Source: Oceanobacillus neutriphilus
GTDB taxonomy: Bacteria; Bacillota; Bacilli; Bacillales; Amphibacillaceae
Direction of reading: 5' to 3'
Length of the DNA: 64,000 nucleotides
NCBI RefSeq assembly: GCF_014645515.1
Contig: NZ_BMLW01000002.1
Location: forward strand, 372,001 to 436,000
Part shown: positions 17,561-25,797 of the stretch, in pieces
How positions within the stretch are numbered: position 1 is the stretch's first letter
Layout: every line of letters starts with the position of its first letter
Program-made: the position numbers and the translations under genes
Notes under the pieces: model-generated
Databases searched by the model: none
Told to the model about the DNA's origin: nothing
The model's input: the letters and a program-made list of their open reading frames with translations, nothing else

Positions 17561-17815
17561 TAAAAAATCAGACGGCTGTTGGTGCAGCTCCACGGGAATT
17601 TCACCCCTGCAAGTATTTCTTCCAGCCCTACTCATAGTTTGCGACGCTTTGAACGCTCGAACCATGACGGTAGGGGAGTATCATTATCCTAACTAATGAG
17701 TTATCGCCAGCAATCCACCACGATTGCATTAGATTCATAGATTATCGCTCGTTTCTAACGAAAGTCGTGGCGTATGAATCAAGTGGCTCATCATCAGTAA
17801 AACGTATCTGATTTT
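17561..17815 (-). ncRNA. Candidate structured RNA with pseudoknot, upstream of xis
   Basis: No coding frame, but dense complementarity on the minus strand. Outer stem AAATCAGA/TCTGATTT (17814-17807 with 17572-17565) is followed by a T-run, so the transcript would end here. Two long pairings cross: GATTCATA (17780-17773) with TATGAATC (17739-17732), and CCACGA (17770-17765) with TCGTGG (17723-17718). This is a pseudoknot. Other stems: TCATGGTT/AACTATGA inside CCCTAC/GTAGGG, GGG-TGAAATT-CCC, and GCTG-CACCAA-CAGC. I cannot assign it to a named RNA family. Confidence 0.65.
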
Positions 17816-17905
17816 TTATTTATACTGCATGGCGTTATCTTCCATGCTTTCTTTGTCAAAGATCAAATTATGATTAATGAAAGGGAAAACCTAACCATTA
17901 TTTCA

Positions 17906-18166
17906 TCAAATCTTGAAAGCTAAAACAGATTGCATAAGCTTCGCTCGTAAGTGTTCGCGTGTATCTTCATCGATGCCCCAATAAGTATTTCCTTGTTCAT
18001 CACGGAGCTTACGCATAGATAAGCTTGTCATGTAGCTTCCATAATGCAAAACAACTACTTTCATTGCTTCTGGCTCACCCTTATTTGCAGCTAAAATAAT
18101 TGGGTACGGCAATAAACCACGCTCGTTGTTTTCAATATTAGAATTAATCATCCCATTCATCTGCAT
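17906..18166 (-). CDS. Tn916 orf8-like helix-turn-helix protein
   Basis: About 84-86 residues. NNERGLLPYPIILAANKGEP then EAMKVVVLHYGSYMTSLSMR is the conserved N-terminal pattern of Tn916 Orf8-type (HTH_16) proteins, which act with Orf7 in controlling excision and transfer genes. Its start lies inside the end of the sigma-like gene; GGAGG of that gene's last codons serves as ribosome binding site, favouring the third-codon ATG (18160). Translational coupling is clear. Confidence 0.85.
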   Translation of the reverse strand: MQMNGMINSNIENNERGLLPYPIILAANKGEPEAMKVVVLHYGSYMTSLSMRKLRDEQGNTYWGIDEDTREHLRAKLMQSVLAFKI

Positions 18167-18581
18167 GTTCCTCCAAAAATCGCTTTAACCGTTCAAAAGA
18201 GCTTGTCCGCCTATACTGAACTGTACTACGTGGAATGTCGAGTAGTTGACCAATTTCCACATCAGACAGTTGAAAAAAATAGTATAGTAGGACAGTGATA
18301 CGCTTTTCCTTTGGCAAGGTACGCATGGCTTCAGCAAGTAATTTCGGAGTGATTTTCTTTCCAGCCACTTGAAAACTTTGTCCTTCTTCTCCTTCATATT
18401 GCTTATCTAAGGTATAGAGTTGATTTTCTTCTTGTGGGGTGAGATCAGAAAATGTCATCTCCTTTGCTTGTCGTTGTTTTCTTTCATTAAAAATATTGAT
18501 TGCTTCATTCTTCAACACACGTTTACAAAAAGCATTAAATGCACAGCGAACTTGCCATTCGGTACGATCTGGTTCTATCAT
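18144..18581 (-). CDS. Tn916 orf7-like sigma-70-type regulator
   Basis: 145 residues; the N-terminal part resembles a small ECF-like region 2 (RCAFNAFCKRVLKNEAINIF). The C-terminal part is a clear region 4 helix-turn-helix, LPKEKRITVLLYYFFQLSDV then EIGQLLDIPRSTVQYRRTSS. In Tn916 Orf7 promotes transcription into the conjugation region once xis/int are active. ATG at 18581 follows GGGAGAGGA; the upstream extension is not family-like. It overlaps orf8 by 23 bases. Confidence 0.85.
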   Translation of the reverse strand: MIEPDRTEWQVRCAFNAFCKRVLKNEAINIFNERKQRQAKEMTFSDLTPQEENQLYTLDKQYEGEEGQSFQVAGKKITPKLLAEAMRTLPKEKRITVLLYYFFQLSDVEIGQLLDIPRSTVQYRRTSSFERLKRFLEEHADEWDD

Positions 18582-18968
18582 GCATATCCTCTCCCTTCGC
18601 AACCGCAAAGGTGGGTGATGATTTCCCCTTTCATAACCTTCAACAAGATTTTTTATAAAATGCCAAAAATATCAGTGATCTTATTTTTTTAAAAAATATA
18701 AGGCCCAACTGATAATCAACCAGTTGGGCATAAAAATTGATATTTGTACTAGATGCTGTTTGTTGTGACATTAATGCTATAATGGTTTCATAATTATCCA
18801 AGATGTTTTTGATATATCGTAGCTTAAAAAAAGCAAAATTAATGTCCCCTTATGAAATCCTTTTTTAAAGGGAGAAACGGAGGTTTAGATTTTTTTAATC
18901 TCCATTTGATAAATTCACTACATATAGTAAAGCCTTGTCCTCCTATATTACATACGATCATCAAACGC
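18582..18968. other. Intergenic region with one hairpin
   Basis: GCCCAACTG (18703-18711) and CAGTTGGGC (18721-18729) form a strong hairpin with A/T tracts on both sides, a probable bidirectional terminator between orf7 and the Sensor gene. Nothing else is recognisable. Confidence 0.55.
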
Positions 18969-19544
18969 TTATCGCCAGCTTCGAATCGTTTCCAATATAT
19001 TCTCTGTATAACTCCCTGCCCACTTTACAATTCTTTCCGCCAAACGGGGTAACAATAACAATAAAATGATTCCTGCTATGCAAGCTACTATAGCACGTGG
19101 TAATGTATTAATCGCAATCATCATCACGGTCATATCAAATAATCTATACAAATAAGGAGATAAAATCATAGCGATTGGCAGTAAATAACAGACAAAAGCA
19201 GCAATAAAAGTGAAGAAACCTAGAATAAATCTTGGAAAAATCATGATCCCCACAGTAAACCAATTTCTTTTGTCTGAAATTTCCTTTGTCAATTTATCTT
19301 GTGGATCCCATTTTAAGCTAGGGATATTTATATGCGCATATTTTTCTGCTATTTTTCGATCCAAATCCAGAAAAAAAGGAATCGTCCGAAAAACTCCTGC
19401 TAAAATCGGAATACCAACAACTGTAAAACTTACTCCAACGGAAAATGTTACGCTTATTAAATAAAAAGCGAAATATAAGAAGCCAATGAAAAACCAAAGG
19501 AACAAATACAGAAAGTTTTTAAAATTAAAGATAAGCATTTTCAT
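18969..19544 (-). CDS. Sensor-domain membrane protein
   Basis: 191 residues with two pairs of long hydrophobic segments (LYLFLWFFIGFLYFAFYLIS; VSFTVVGIPILAGVFRTIPF; later FPRFILGFFTFIAAFVCYLL and AIVACIAGIILLLLLP). VVGIPIL and the segment after DLDRKIAEKYAHI match the PF13796-like 'Sensor' domain often fused or linked to NarL/LiaS-type kinases. It is divergent from such a kinase here, 189 bases away, which supports a joint envelope-sensing role. ATG 19544 follows AAAGGTGG. Confidence 0.8.
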   Translation of the reverse strand: MKMLIFNFKNFLYLFLWFFIGFLYFAFYLISVTFSVGVSFTVVGIPILAGVFRTIPFFLDLDRKIAEKYAHINIPSLKWDPQDKLTKEISDKRNWFTVGIMIFPRFILGFFTFIAAFVCYLLPIAMILSPYLYRLFDMTVMMIAINTLPRAIVACIAGIILLLLLPRLAERIVKWAGSYTENILETIRSWR

Positions 19545-19733
19545 ACAGAAAACCACCTTTTCTTTTAATAATGAAGTAGCATTAGATTCCTCACTGTCCA
19601 ATACTTATTTCATTATCCATACTTCACGTCATAAGGCATAGTGACATTTTGTCATTTGTTTTCATGACTGATATTCATAATGACTTGTAGTAAAATAGTG
19701 ATAGTCACATCATTAAATAAGCGGGGTTCTCTT

Positions 19734-21542
19734 ATGTATGACATCATCAAAAAGTGGTACTGGTATGACTGGATGGTATTTGCTGTTCGCTCCATTTGGT
19801 TACTCTCTGTCCTAATCGGCTTGTGGGAATTTCATAATATTTTATCATTTCCGTTTTGGATTCTGTTTGGATTGCCCTTCATTGTCTTTTCAATTCCATT
19901 TTTAATTCAGCAATTTTTTAGAAAATACTTCATACTTACGGAGATCATCATTTCTGGAAGCTATTGCATTTTTTTGACATTCCTTCTTCATGATGCATTA
20001 TGGCAGTTTATCCCGATTGCTTTTGTGATAGGGTTTTACAGTATCCTAAGAGTCTATATTTGGTCCGGACCTTTAACTATTGTGGTCATTCCTTTTATCA
20101 TCGGAATGGTAACCGATCAATCTTTGACCGACACTTTTCTTCGTTTAATATCGAATTATGGTGTAGCATTTGGACTTGGTTATGCTTTTCAATTACTTGT
20201 GACCAACCATAAGCAAAGCTTGATCATCCATAAGCAAAACAATGTGCTTGAACAATATGTATACGAGGTGGAACAACTTACTCTGCAGGAGGAGCGTAAT
20301 CGTTTATCGCGGGAGTTGCATGATACGGTCGGTCATACGTTTACCACGATGATCATGGGTATGGAGACAATCCATTCTTCGTTGGCGGATGAAAAGGTTG
20401 GACATAAACTGAACGTTTTACTGAACACGGCACGTGACGGTTTACAAGACATGCGAAAGCTTGTACATCAGTTGGAACCATCCGCAATGAATTTATCACT
20501 TGTTCAATATGTAAAACAGTTAATTGACAAATTTATGGAAAGTACGGATACGTCTGTTAAATTTCGATATTTTGGAGATGAATACAACTTATCAAAGGAA
20601 GTTAAATTAACGATTATTCGTTGCATTCAGGAAACATTAACGAACGCTGTTAGACATGGGCAAGCAAGTGAAATTAAAGTATCTTTATACTTCGACAGCT
20701 TGGAGCTACGCTTGCAAGTTGAAGACAATGGTGTATTGGAACAAGCGAAAAAAATTGAACTCGGCTTTGGCTTACGTGCGATGAAAGAAAGATTGCAGGC
20801 TTTGCAAGGAAATTTATCCATACATACAGACAATATGGAAGAAACGGTGATTATCTGTACTATTCCAAGAAACAGCGAAGCTAATACCGAGACGCTCAAG
20901 GTAATCTTAGTAGATGATCAACCTGGCATTTTGGATGGGTTGAAGACAACTTTGGAGAGTCACAATCAACTGCAAATTGTCGGTATTGCTGAATCTGGAG
21001 AAGATGCCTTATCATTAAGTAGCCTAAACCAGCCCGATATCGTGCTTATGGATGTAAATATGCCAAATATGAATGGAATAGAAGCCATGGAAGCGATAAA
21101 GGAGAAGAATCCCATGATCAAGATTGTGATTCTTTCATCTTTTGAGAATATCGATCAAGCGGTAGAGGCTCTGCAAAAAGGAGCAAATGGCTATTTACTT
21201 AAGTCTATTCAAGCAAAAGAGCTCATTGATACCCTTCGTTTCATTCACCGTGGAGATACCATTATCTACCATGAAATTGCTAATCAGGTGTTTGAAAAAT
21301 TGAAGGAGCAAAATATTTCAGCTGGTAAACATGACAAAAATGATTATGGACTGACATCTCGAGAAATTGAAATTATTCACTATTTAGCCAAAGGTATGCG
21401 TTACAAGACCATTGCCGCTAGACTTTTTCTATCTGAAGGTACAGTTAGGAATTATGCTTCCGAAATGTACGCCAAACTTGGTGTAAACAATCGTGACCAA
21501 GCTGTAGAAAAGTGTATAGAGAACGGATTGATCCCGAATTAA
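19734..21542 (+). CDS. Histidine kinase-response regulator fusion, NarL/LiaSR class
   Basis: 602 residues combining two normally separate proteins. Residues 1-170 are about five membrane helices. DHp motif EERNRLSRELHDTVGHTF (phospho-His) and the HATPase_c N-box TLTNAVRHGQA follow, with the G-box ELGFGLRAMKERL. At about residue 393 a receiver starts (VILVDDQPGI; phospho-Asp in DIVLMDVNMP; Lys in YLLKS). It ends with a LuxR helix-turn-helix (LTSREIEIIHYLAKGM, LFLSEGTVRNYASEM). LiaSR-type systems sense cell-wall stress. The link PRNSEANTETLKV carries no stop. ATG 19734 is chosen because membrane sequence begins there; its Shine-Dalgarno (GCGGGG) is weak. Confidence 0.9.
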   Translation: MYDIIKKWYWYDWMVFAVRSIWLLSVLIGLWEFHNILSFPFWILFGLPFIVFSIPFLIQQFFRKYFILTEIIISGSYCIFLTFLLHDALWQFIPIAFVIGFYSILRVYIWSGPLTIVVIPFIIGMVTDQSLTDTFLRLISNYGVAFGLGYAFQLLVTNHKQSLIIHKQNNVLEQYVYEVEQLTLQEERNRLSRELHDTVGHTFTTMIMGMETIHSSLADEKVGHKLNVLLNTARDGLQDMRKLVHQLEPSAMNLSLVQYVKQLIDKFMESTDTSVKFRYFGDEYNLSKEVKLTIIRCIQETLTNAVRHGQASEIKVSLYFDSLELRLQVEDNGVLEQAKKIELGFGLRAMKERLQALQGNLSIHTDNMEETVIICTIPRNSEANTETLKVILVDDQPGILDGLKTTLESHNQLQIVGIAESGEDALSLSSLNQPDIVLMDVNMPNMNGIEAMEAIKEKNPMIKIVILSSFENIDQAVEALQKGANGYLLKSIQAKELIDTLRFIHRGDTIIYHEIANQVFEKLKEQNISAGKHDKNDYGLTSREIEIIHYLAKGMRYKTIAARLFLSEGTVRNYASEMYAKLGVNNRDQAVEKCIENGLIPN

Positions 21543-21554
21543 CTGACAGTAAGC

Positions 21555-21601
21555 CCCCCACTTCAAGAATTCGAGGTGAAAACGAGAATTGTAAGTGGGG
21601 G
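21555..21601. repeat. GC-rich hairpin after the kinase fusion gene
   Basis: CCCCCACTT (21555-21563) pairs with AAGTGGGGG (21593-21601); the loop has an inner GAATTC/GAGAATT partial pairing. It may terminate the kinase-regulator transcript or be the end of a small repeat element, since a similar GTGGGGG hairpin closes the segment at 21759-21790. Confidence 0.6.
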
Positions 21602-21735
21602 ACAACTGCCAGTAAATACCCGATTGGTTCAGGCCTGCTGGACGAAGGTCACAAAGGCGTTGCGACGTACAGGACGTACTAGTGCGGGCGAAACGACAGG
21701 ATGTCGTGCTTTGAGCCTGCCGACAGGATGTTGCG
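21602..21735 (+). ncRNA. Candidate RNA with three ACAGGA(T/C)GT hairpins
   Basis: Three short hairpins each expose AGGA in the loop: GTACAGGACGTAC (21667-21679), ACGACAGGATGTCGT (21693-21707) and CGACAGGATGTTG (21721-21733). The motif resembles the CsrA recognition consensus (ACARGGAUGU in a hairpin loop). There is no coding frame. It may alternatively be a dispersed Bacillaceae repeat or an IS200/IS605 end remnant. Strand is assigned by motif sense. Confidence 0.4.
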
Positions 21736-21758
21736 AATTTAGCCTTTGATCCTTACTA

Positions 21759-21790
21759 TTCAGTGGGGGATGAAAAAAACCCCCACTGAA
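21759..21790. terminator. Strong hairpin closing the repeat segment
   Basis: TTCAGTGGGGG (21759-21769) pairs perfectly with CCCCCACTGAA (21780-21790) over a 10-base A-rich loop. Direction is unclear because neither side has a long T-run. Confidence 0.6.
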
Positions 21791-21812
21791 TGAAGTTTCA
21801 CTTTATATCTCA

Positions 21813-22165
21813 TTGATCTCTTTCAGGATTTTGGTTAGATCGGGAGGAATATGGGAGTTTGTTATGTTCGTGGTCGATACGGTGGTAAAATTCCCCGAAA
21901 AAGTAGTCGACGTATTAGCACGTAAATACAACAAAAGTAGATCATCAATTCACAGGGTCCGATCCGTTGGGAAACTCCTAAACGATCGGACAAGTAATGG
22001 AGAATGGACAAAGAAAGCACTAGCCAGAACAACCGGCCATTCAATCGATAAGCTATTTGTGCTGGCCTGCCCTCTTTCTTCAGAAGCCTCAGGCGTATTG
22101 ATTCCCGCTTTTCCTCCGCCAATAATGGCGACCAGAGGCAATTTGCATGATCACATACGGATTTT
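21813..22165. other. No recognisable gene
   Basis: Reading frames of 60-120 residues exist on both strands here, but none has a ribosome binding site or family signature. The base composition is less AT-rich than the flanks, so it may be a foreign or rearranged fragment next to the LysE gene. Confidence 0.4.
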
Positions 22166-22792
22166 TTATCGCTGTTGAAAAGCTACTTTTACACCAAGCC
22201 ATATATAAATCAAACCTGCAAATTTTCCACTCCATTGTCCAAGTTTGGCAGTTCTCTTCATCAAACGGCCAATGAGTCGAACACTGATAGCAATCAAGGT
22301 AGTGTAAAGACAACTCATAATCACAAATATCAAACCTAGCAATAAGAATTGAACTATCGCAGTGCCCTTTTCAGGATGGACAAATTGAGGCAGAAAAGCT
22401 AAAAAGAAAATAGCCGTTTTTGGATTCAATACCTCTGCCAAAACGGCTTGTCTGTATGATTGAAGGTTTGATGACTTTGAGACGGAAGGAAGGTCTTGTT
22501 TATTGGGCTTTTCTGCAATAGCTTTAAGCCCCATATAAATCAAATAAACTGCCCCAGCATATTTGACAAGGTTAAATGCAGCAGCTGAAGTCATCAAAAT
22601 AGCAGACAGCCCCAAAACAGCAAACATTGTATGTATAAAATCACCTGTTGCAATACCTAGCCCTGTTAGAATCCCTGTTTTTCTACCTCCTCGTATGGTG
22701 CTGGACAAAGTTAAAAGTACCGCAGGACCGGGTACCAAAAATAAACCTAAAACCACCACAAAAAATGTTCCTAATGTTGAAAACTCTATCAT
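22166..22792 (-). CDS. LysE/RhtB-family exporter
   Basis: Six-helix membrane exporter of amino acids or related small molecules, 208 residues. The N-terminal signature VLGLFLVPGPAVLLTLSSTI (PGP motif), GRKTGILTGLGIATGD and the middle LNPKTAIFFLAFLPQFV are diagnostic of the family. AAAGGAG precedes the ATG at 22792. It stands alone between repeat DNA and the ABC operon; substrate unknown. Confidence 0.9.
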   Translation of the reverse strand: MIEFSTLGTFFVVVLGLFLVPGPAVLLTLSSTIRGGRKTGILTGLGIATGDFIHTMFAVLGLSAILMTSAAAFNLVKYAGAVYLIYMGLKAIAEKPNKQDLPSVSKSSNLQSYRQAVLAEVLNPKTAIFFLAFLPQFVHPEKGTAIVQFLLLGLIFVIMSCLYTTLIAISVRLIGRLMKRTAKLGQWSGKFAGLIYIWLGVKVAFQQR

Positions 22793-22930
22793 ATAAATAT
22801 CGCTCCTTTTACTAGAATACTCGTCACTTTAGTTATATCGCTATTATTTTCCCTGTATAGAGTTAGCAGGAAACAATCATCAGAATTGACGATAACTCAT
22901 ATGAAACCTCATCCCCCATTCCATTTTGGT

Positions 22931-23416
22931 CTAAATTCGCCAAAGAACGAAGACGAATAGTGCTGATGAGGCTAAACTTGAAATGGTCCGAACATGGTTC
23001 CATGCTGTCCATTTTAAATAGTAATCTTTCCATAGCTCCAAACTTTCTGCATCTGTAGCTCTTATATTGGCTAATGCATCATTTAGTGGGACATTACATA
23101 CCGCCGTAACCAGCAAGCTTCCCAGAAGATAAAACAAACTACCAGCTAATATATAAATGGCATTCGGTTCTTGCCAATTGAATAATGAAATAATCACAAG
23201 CAGGATACAAACAAGAGATGTCCCCATAAACACTGTAAAGAATAGTCGATTTAGCACAACATTATTTATGGACTGCATAGCCGAAATTCCCTGCTCTGGA
23301 GGGAGCCGGTAGAGAGCCTTCATGACAAATGCCGAAAATGCAAAGAATAATCCTGCAATCAGCCCAGATCCCAATAATGCAGTAAAAATTAGAATAGGAA
23401 AGAGGTTTTCGATCAT
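22931..23416 (-). CDS. DUF1772-like small membrane protein
   Basis: 161 residues with four hydrophobic segments; the start FTALLGSGLIAGLFFAFSAF then VMKAL, with the later CNVPLNDAL, is typical of DUF1772 (anthrone-oxygenase-like) proteins. WNHVRTISSLASSALFV is the conserved C-terminal helix. Enzymatic role is unproven. The start overlaps the stop of the preceding gene (ATGA type), so it is the last cistron of the ABC operon. Confidence 0.8.
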   Translation of the reverse strand: MIENLFPILIFTALLGSGLIAGLFFAFSAFVMKALYRLPPEQGISAMQSINNVVLNRLFFTVFMGTSLVCILLVIISLFNWQEPNAIYILAGSLFYLLGSLLVTAVCNVPLNDALANIRATDAESLELWKDYYLKWTAWNHVRTISSLASSALFVFVLWRI

Positions 23417-23805
23417 ATTTCATCTTCCCTTTGTGCGTTTTCTCTTAGATTGATTGAAGGGTAATTCCTCATCATTTCGTGAACCAATTGTCTAGGGTTT
23501 TCACTTTCAAATACAACATGATCAAACTCACAACCCTTCAATTGAAGCATGACGACTTCATTTTGGTTATGATAGGCTAAAAAGTATTTCTCATCTTCAA
23601 TCATGAATATTCCAGCTTTATAGCCAGATGTTGTGATACCAGTTCTCTTAATAGCCGCAGTCCATGGAAAATGAAATTTCCCCACCCGAATTTCTTCAAT
23701 GGAGGTGTAAGGTATTTTGATCTCCTTCCTCAAAGTTAAAGCCGCTGTCCATCCCGAAATATTCAGTCGTAACTCACGATCACCTGCCACAACTTGAAAA
23801 CCCAT
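23413..23805 (-). CDS. Small protein with PH-like fold, unidentified
   Basis: About 130 residues, mostly beta strands: ELRLNISGWTAALTLRKEIK, PYTSIEEIRVGKF, GYKAGIFMIEDEKYFLAYHN, then a C-terminal helix ending RQLVHEMMRNYP. The layout resembles bacterial pleckstrin-homology-like domains, but no specific family is certain. GGAGGGG precedes the ATG at 23805. It lies between the permease and the DUF1772 gene in the same operon. Confidence 0.65.
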   Translation of the reverse strand: MGFQVVAGDRELRLNISGWTAALTLRKEIKIPYTSIEEIRVGKFHFPWTAAIKRTGITTSGYKAGIFMIEDEKYFLAYHNQNEVVMLQLKGCEFDHVVFESENPRQLVHEMMRNYPSINLRENAQREDEI

Positions 23806-23874
23806 CTTGTATCCCCTCCAATTTATACAGCCAATCATCTATGGTTTATTTAACCAGTGACCCGATGAAGGAAA

Positions 23875-24660
23875 TCACATAGAAGGCAATTCCTTTCGGG
23901 ATAAATACGATGTTGCAAATATTAAGCAGAAAACAATGAGTAATACAGATACCGTCATGGTGATGAAAAAGTGCGGTAACACATTCCCTGACGTTATGAT
24001 GCTAACAGCTTGATTTGATAAATGTGCTGGATTTAGGATTTGAAATCCTCCCTCCAACAATGTAATAGTTTTCAAAAAGATTAGAACAAAAATAGACAAC
24101 AATGCAATGGCCGGTGTTCTAGACAATAAAGCGCCGATTGCGATTACGAAGGTCAACATAAACAGACACCAAATGTAATAAACCCCCAGCCCAGCTGCTA
24201 TCCTGGCCACGGAAACAGCTTGATATAGATAAAAAGTATAAAATACTGCTGTCAGAAATCCGAGGAATATGGAACCTGCAATCATGACAGCATGCCCTAC
24301 TAACTTACTTAGCAAATATTCAACAAGTGTCGTGTTGCGCGTCAGAATAAACGCTAACATGCCATTATTTTTATCTGATGCAATGATGCCCATCGTTGCC
24401 ATGACAATCACGATTAAGCCCAATTGGTCAAATTGATCGGTTAAGGCACTAGCTAATACTTCACTAGCCGTTAACTCAGGTAATGTGATCGTCATTCCAT
24501 CAGGCAGTCCACCAGCCATTTTTAAAATGTCTGGTAAATAAAAAGACGATAAAGGTTGGAGAATGCCCAAAAACATAAAAACGACAGGCAACCATAATAA
24601 TTTATAGCTTCTTTTTGCATCAAGCCACTCTTTCTGCAACAGAACTGTGAAACGATTCAT
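23875..24660 (-). CDS. ABC transporter permease, YxlG-like
   Basis: 261 residues with six predicted membrane helices in ABC-2 arrangement (SYKLLWLPVVFMFLGILQPL; IVIVMATMGIIASDKNNGML). The motif GIIASDKNNGMLAFILTRNT is typical of ABC-2 permeases. Its start overlaps the ATPase stop by 4 bases. With the PLDc_N protein and ATPase it mirrors the yxlEFG order of Bacillus subtilis. Substrate unknown. Confidence 0.85.
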   Translation of the reverse strand: MNRFTVLLQKEWLDAKRSYKLLWLPVVFMFLGILQPLSSFYLPDILKMAGGLPDGMTITLPELTASEVLASALTDQFDQLGLIVIVMATMGIIASDKNNGMLAFILTRNTTLVEYLLSKLVGHAVMIAGSIFLGFLTAVFYTFYLYQAVSVARIAAGLGVYYIWCLFMLTFVIAIGALLSRTPAIALLSIFVLIFLKTITLLEGGFQILNPAHLSNQAVSIITSGNVLPHFFITMTVSVLLIVFCLIFATSYLSRKELPSM

Positions 24661-25562
24661 GATGACTTCACCATCCTTAAGAAGATCTCTTCTAGGCTTT
24701 CTTGCACTAATTCAAACTTTTGAATTGGGAGCTGTGCTTTTAAAATATGGCTTAACAGCCAATCTCTTCCCTGTTCGATATTTTTAACTCGTACTTTGGC
24801 AGCATTTCCTGTTAACTCAATAGATTCAATAAGGTCTTCATTCATAAGTTGGTGTGTCCACTCGCTTAATCGAGGTGCCTGAATGATAAAGATTGGTTTT
24901 TGAGTCTGTTCAATAATTTGATGAATGGATCCGTTAACAAGTAATTGTCCTTTGTTGATGATCAGCATCTTATCACAAAGTTCTTCGGCATCATGCAAAA
25001 TATGTGTTGAAAAAAGAATCGTCGATTTCTGTTTGATCACTTTAAGCAATTCCAATATATCCCTGCGTCCTAATGGATCCAATGCAGAAACTGGTTCGTC
25101 CATAATCAGTAATTTTGGTTGATGGATAAGTGCCTGTGCAATACCTAACCTTTGCTTCATCCCTCCCGAATAGGTACCAATAAGCTGATTTTCTACCTCA
25201 CTCAGTCCTACCAACTTCAGCAATTCGTTGATCCTTTCTTCCAAAATATCCCTTTCTATATTTGAAAGTCCGCCCATAAATATAAGCAATTCTCTTCCCG
25301 TCATCCATGGATAAAAAGTAGGGTGTTGTGGTAAATACCCAATAAATTTACGCATTTGGTCATGGCGTTTTCCGTTAAGCAAGATTTTTCCGCCTGTAAG
25401 TTTGTTTATATCTAGTATCATTTTAATGATCGTTGTTTTACCTGCTCCGTTCGGACCGAGAAGAGCCACACATTCTCCTTGATTAATATGAAAATCAACA
25501 TTTTGAACAACTTCATGATTTCCGTACTTTTTTTGGAGTTGACTTACTTGAAGTAGGTGCAT
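24657..25562 (-). CDS. ABC transporter ATP-binding protein, YxlF-like
   Basis: Drives the adjacent permease. Walker A LLGPNGAGKTTIIK, Q-loop GYLPQHPTFYP, signature YSGGMKQRLGIAQAL, Walker B KLLIMDEPVSALDP and switch STHILHDAEEL are all present; about 300 residues with a C-terminal accessory region. ATG 25562 with GGAAGGAGG 10 bases upstream is preferred over the longer frame. It overlaps the end of the PLDc_N gene by 50 bases, indicating tight coupling. Confidence 0.93.
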   Translation of the reverse strand: MHLLQVSQLQKKYGNHEVVQNVDFHINQGECVALLGPNGAGKTTIIKMILDINKLTGGKILLNGKRHDQMRKFIGYLPQHPTFYPWMTGRELLIFMGGLSNIERDILEERINELLKLVGLSEVENQLIGTYSGGMKQRLGIAQALIHQPKLLIMDEPVSALDPLGRRDILELLKVIKQKSTILFSTHILHDAEELCDKMLIINKGQLLVNGSIHQIIEQTQKPIFIIQAPRLSEWTHQLMNEDLIESIELTGNAAKVRVKNIEQGRDWLLSHILKAQLPIQKFELVQESLEEIFLRMVKSS

Positions 25563-25785
25563 CTGAGCGTTGCCTCCTTCCCAAGACAAAATATAAAATG
25601 GGACCAATGATGTTAACCAGTATAATCACAGCACCCCAAAGCCATTTATAATCCGTACTTTGATCTCTTTTTAATAAATCCACTAATGCCACAGAAAATA
25701 AGATCAGATGTAGGATTAAGATAGGCAAAAGTAATGGTAACCAAGCTCCAATTTCATCAATTTCAATGTGATACCCATAATGCAT
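25513..25785 (-). CDS. PLDc_N-domain membrane protein, YxlE-like
   Basis: 90 residues, two membrane helices with WLPLLLPILILHLILFSVAL then VDLLKR and KWLWGAVIILVNIIGPILYF then VLGRR, the PF13396-type 'phospholipase D N-terminal' pattern also seen in B. subtilis YxlE. YxlE modulates sigma-Y there; no sigma/anti-sigma genes are visible here. A charged tail ends in the downstream ATPase. Confidence 0.8.
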   Translation of the reverse strand: MHYGYHIEIDEIGAWLPLLLPILILHLILFSVALVDLLKRDQSTDYKWLWGAVIILVNIIGPILYFVLGRRQRSDAPTSSKSTPKKVRKS

Positions 25786-25797
25786 CTGTTGCCCCCC

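Noticed and set aside
21555-21790. IS200/IS605 end with guide RNA, or CRISPR repeats
   Set aside because: No TnpA/TnpB gene or remnant adjoins it and the three hairpins are not evenly spaced repeats with spacers; kept as an unassigned RNA candidate.
21813-22178. 121-residue plus-strand frame before the LysE gene
   Set aside because: No family signature or Shine-Dalgarno, and its tail overlaps the LysE C-terminus; I could not support it as a gene.
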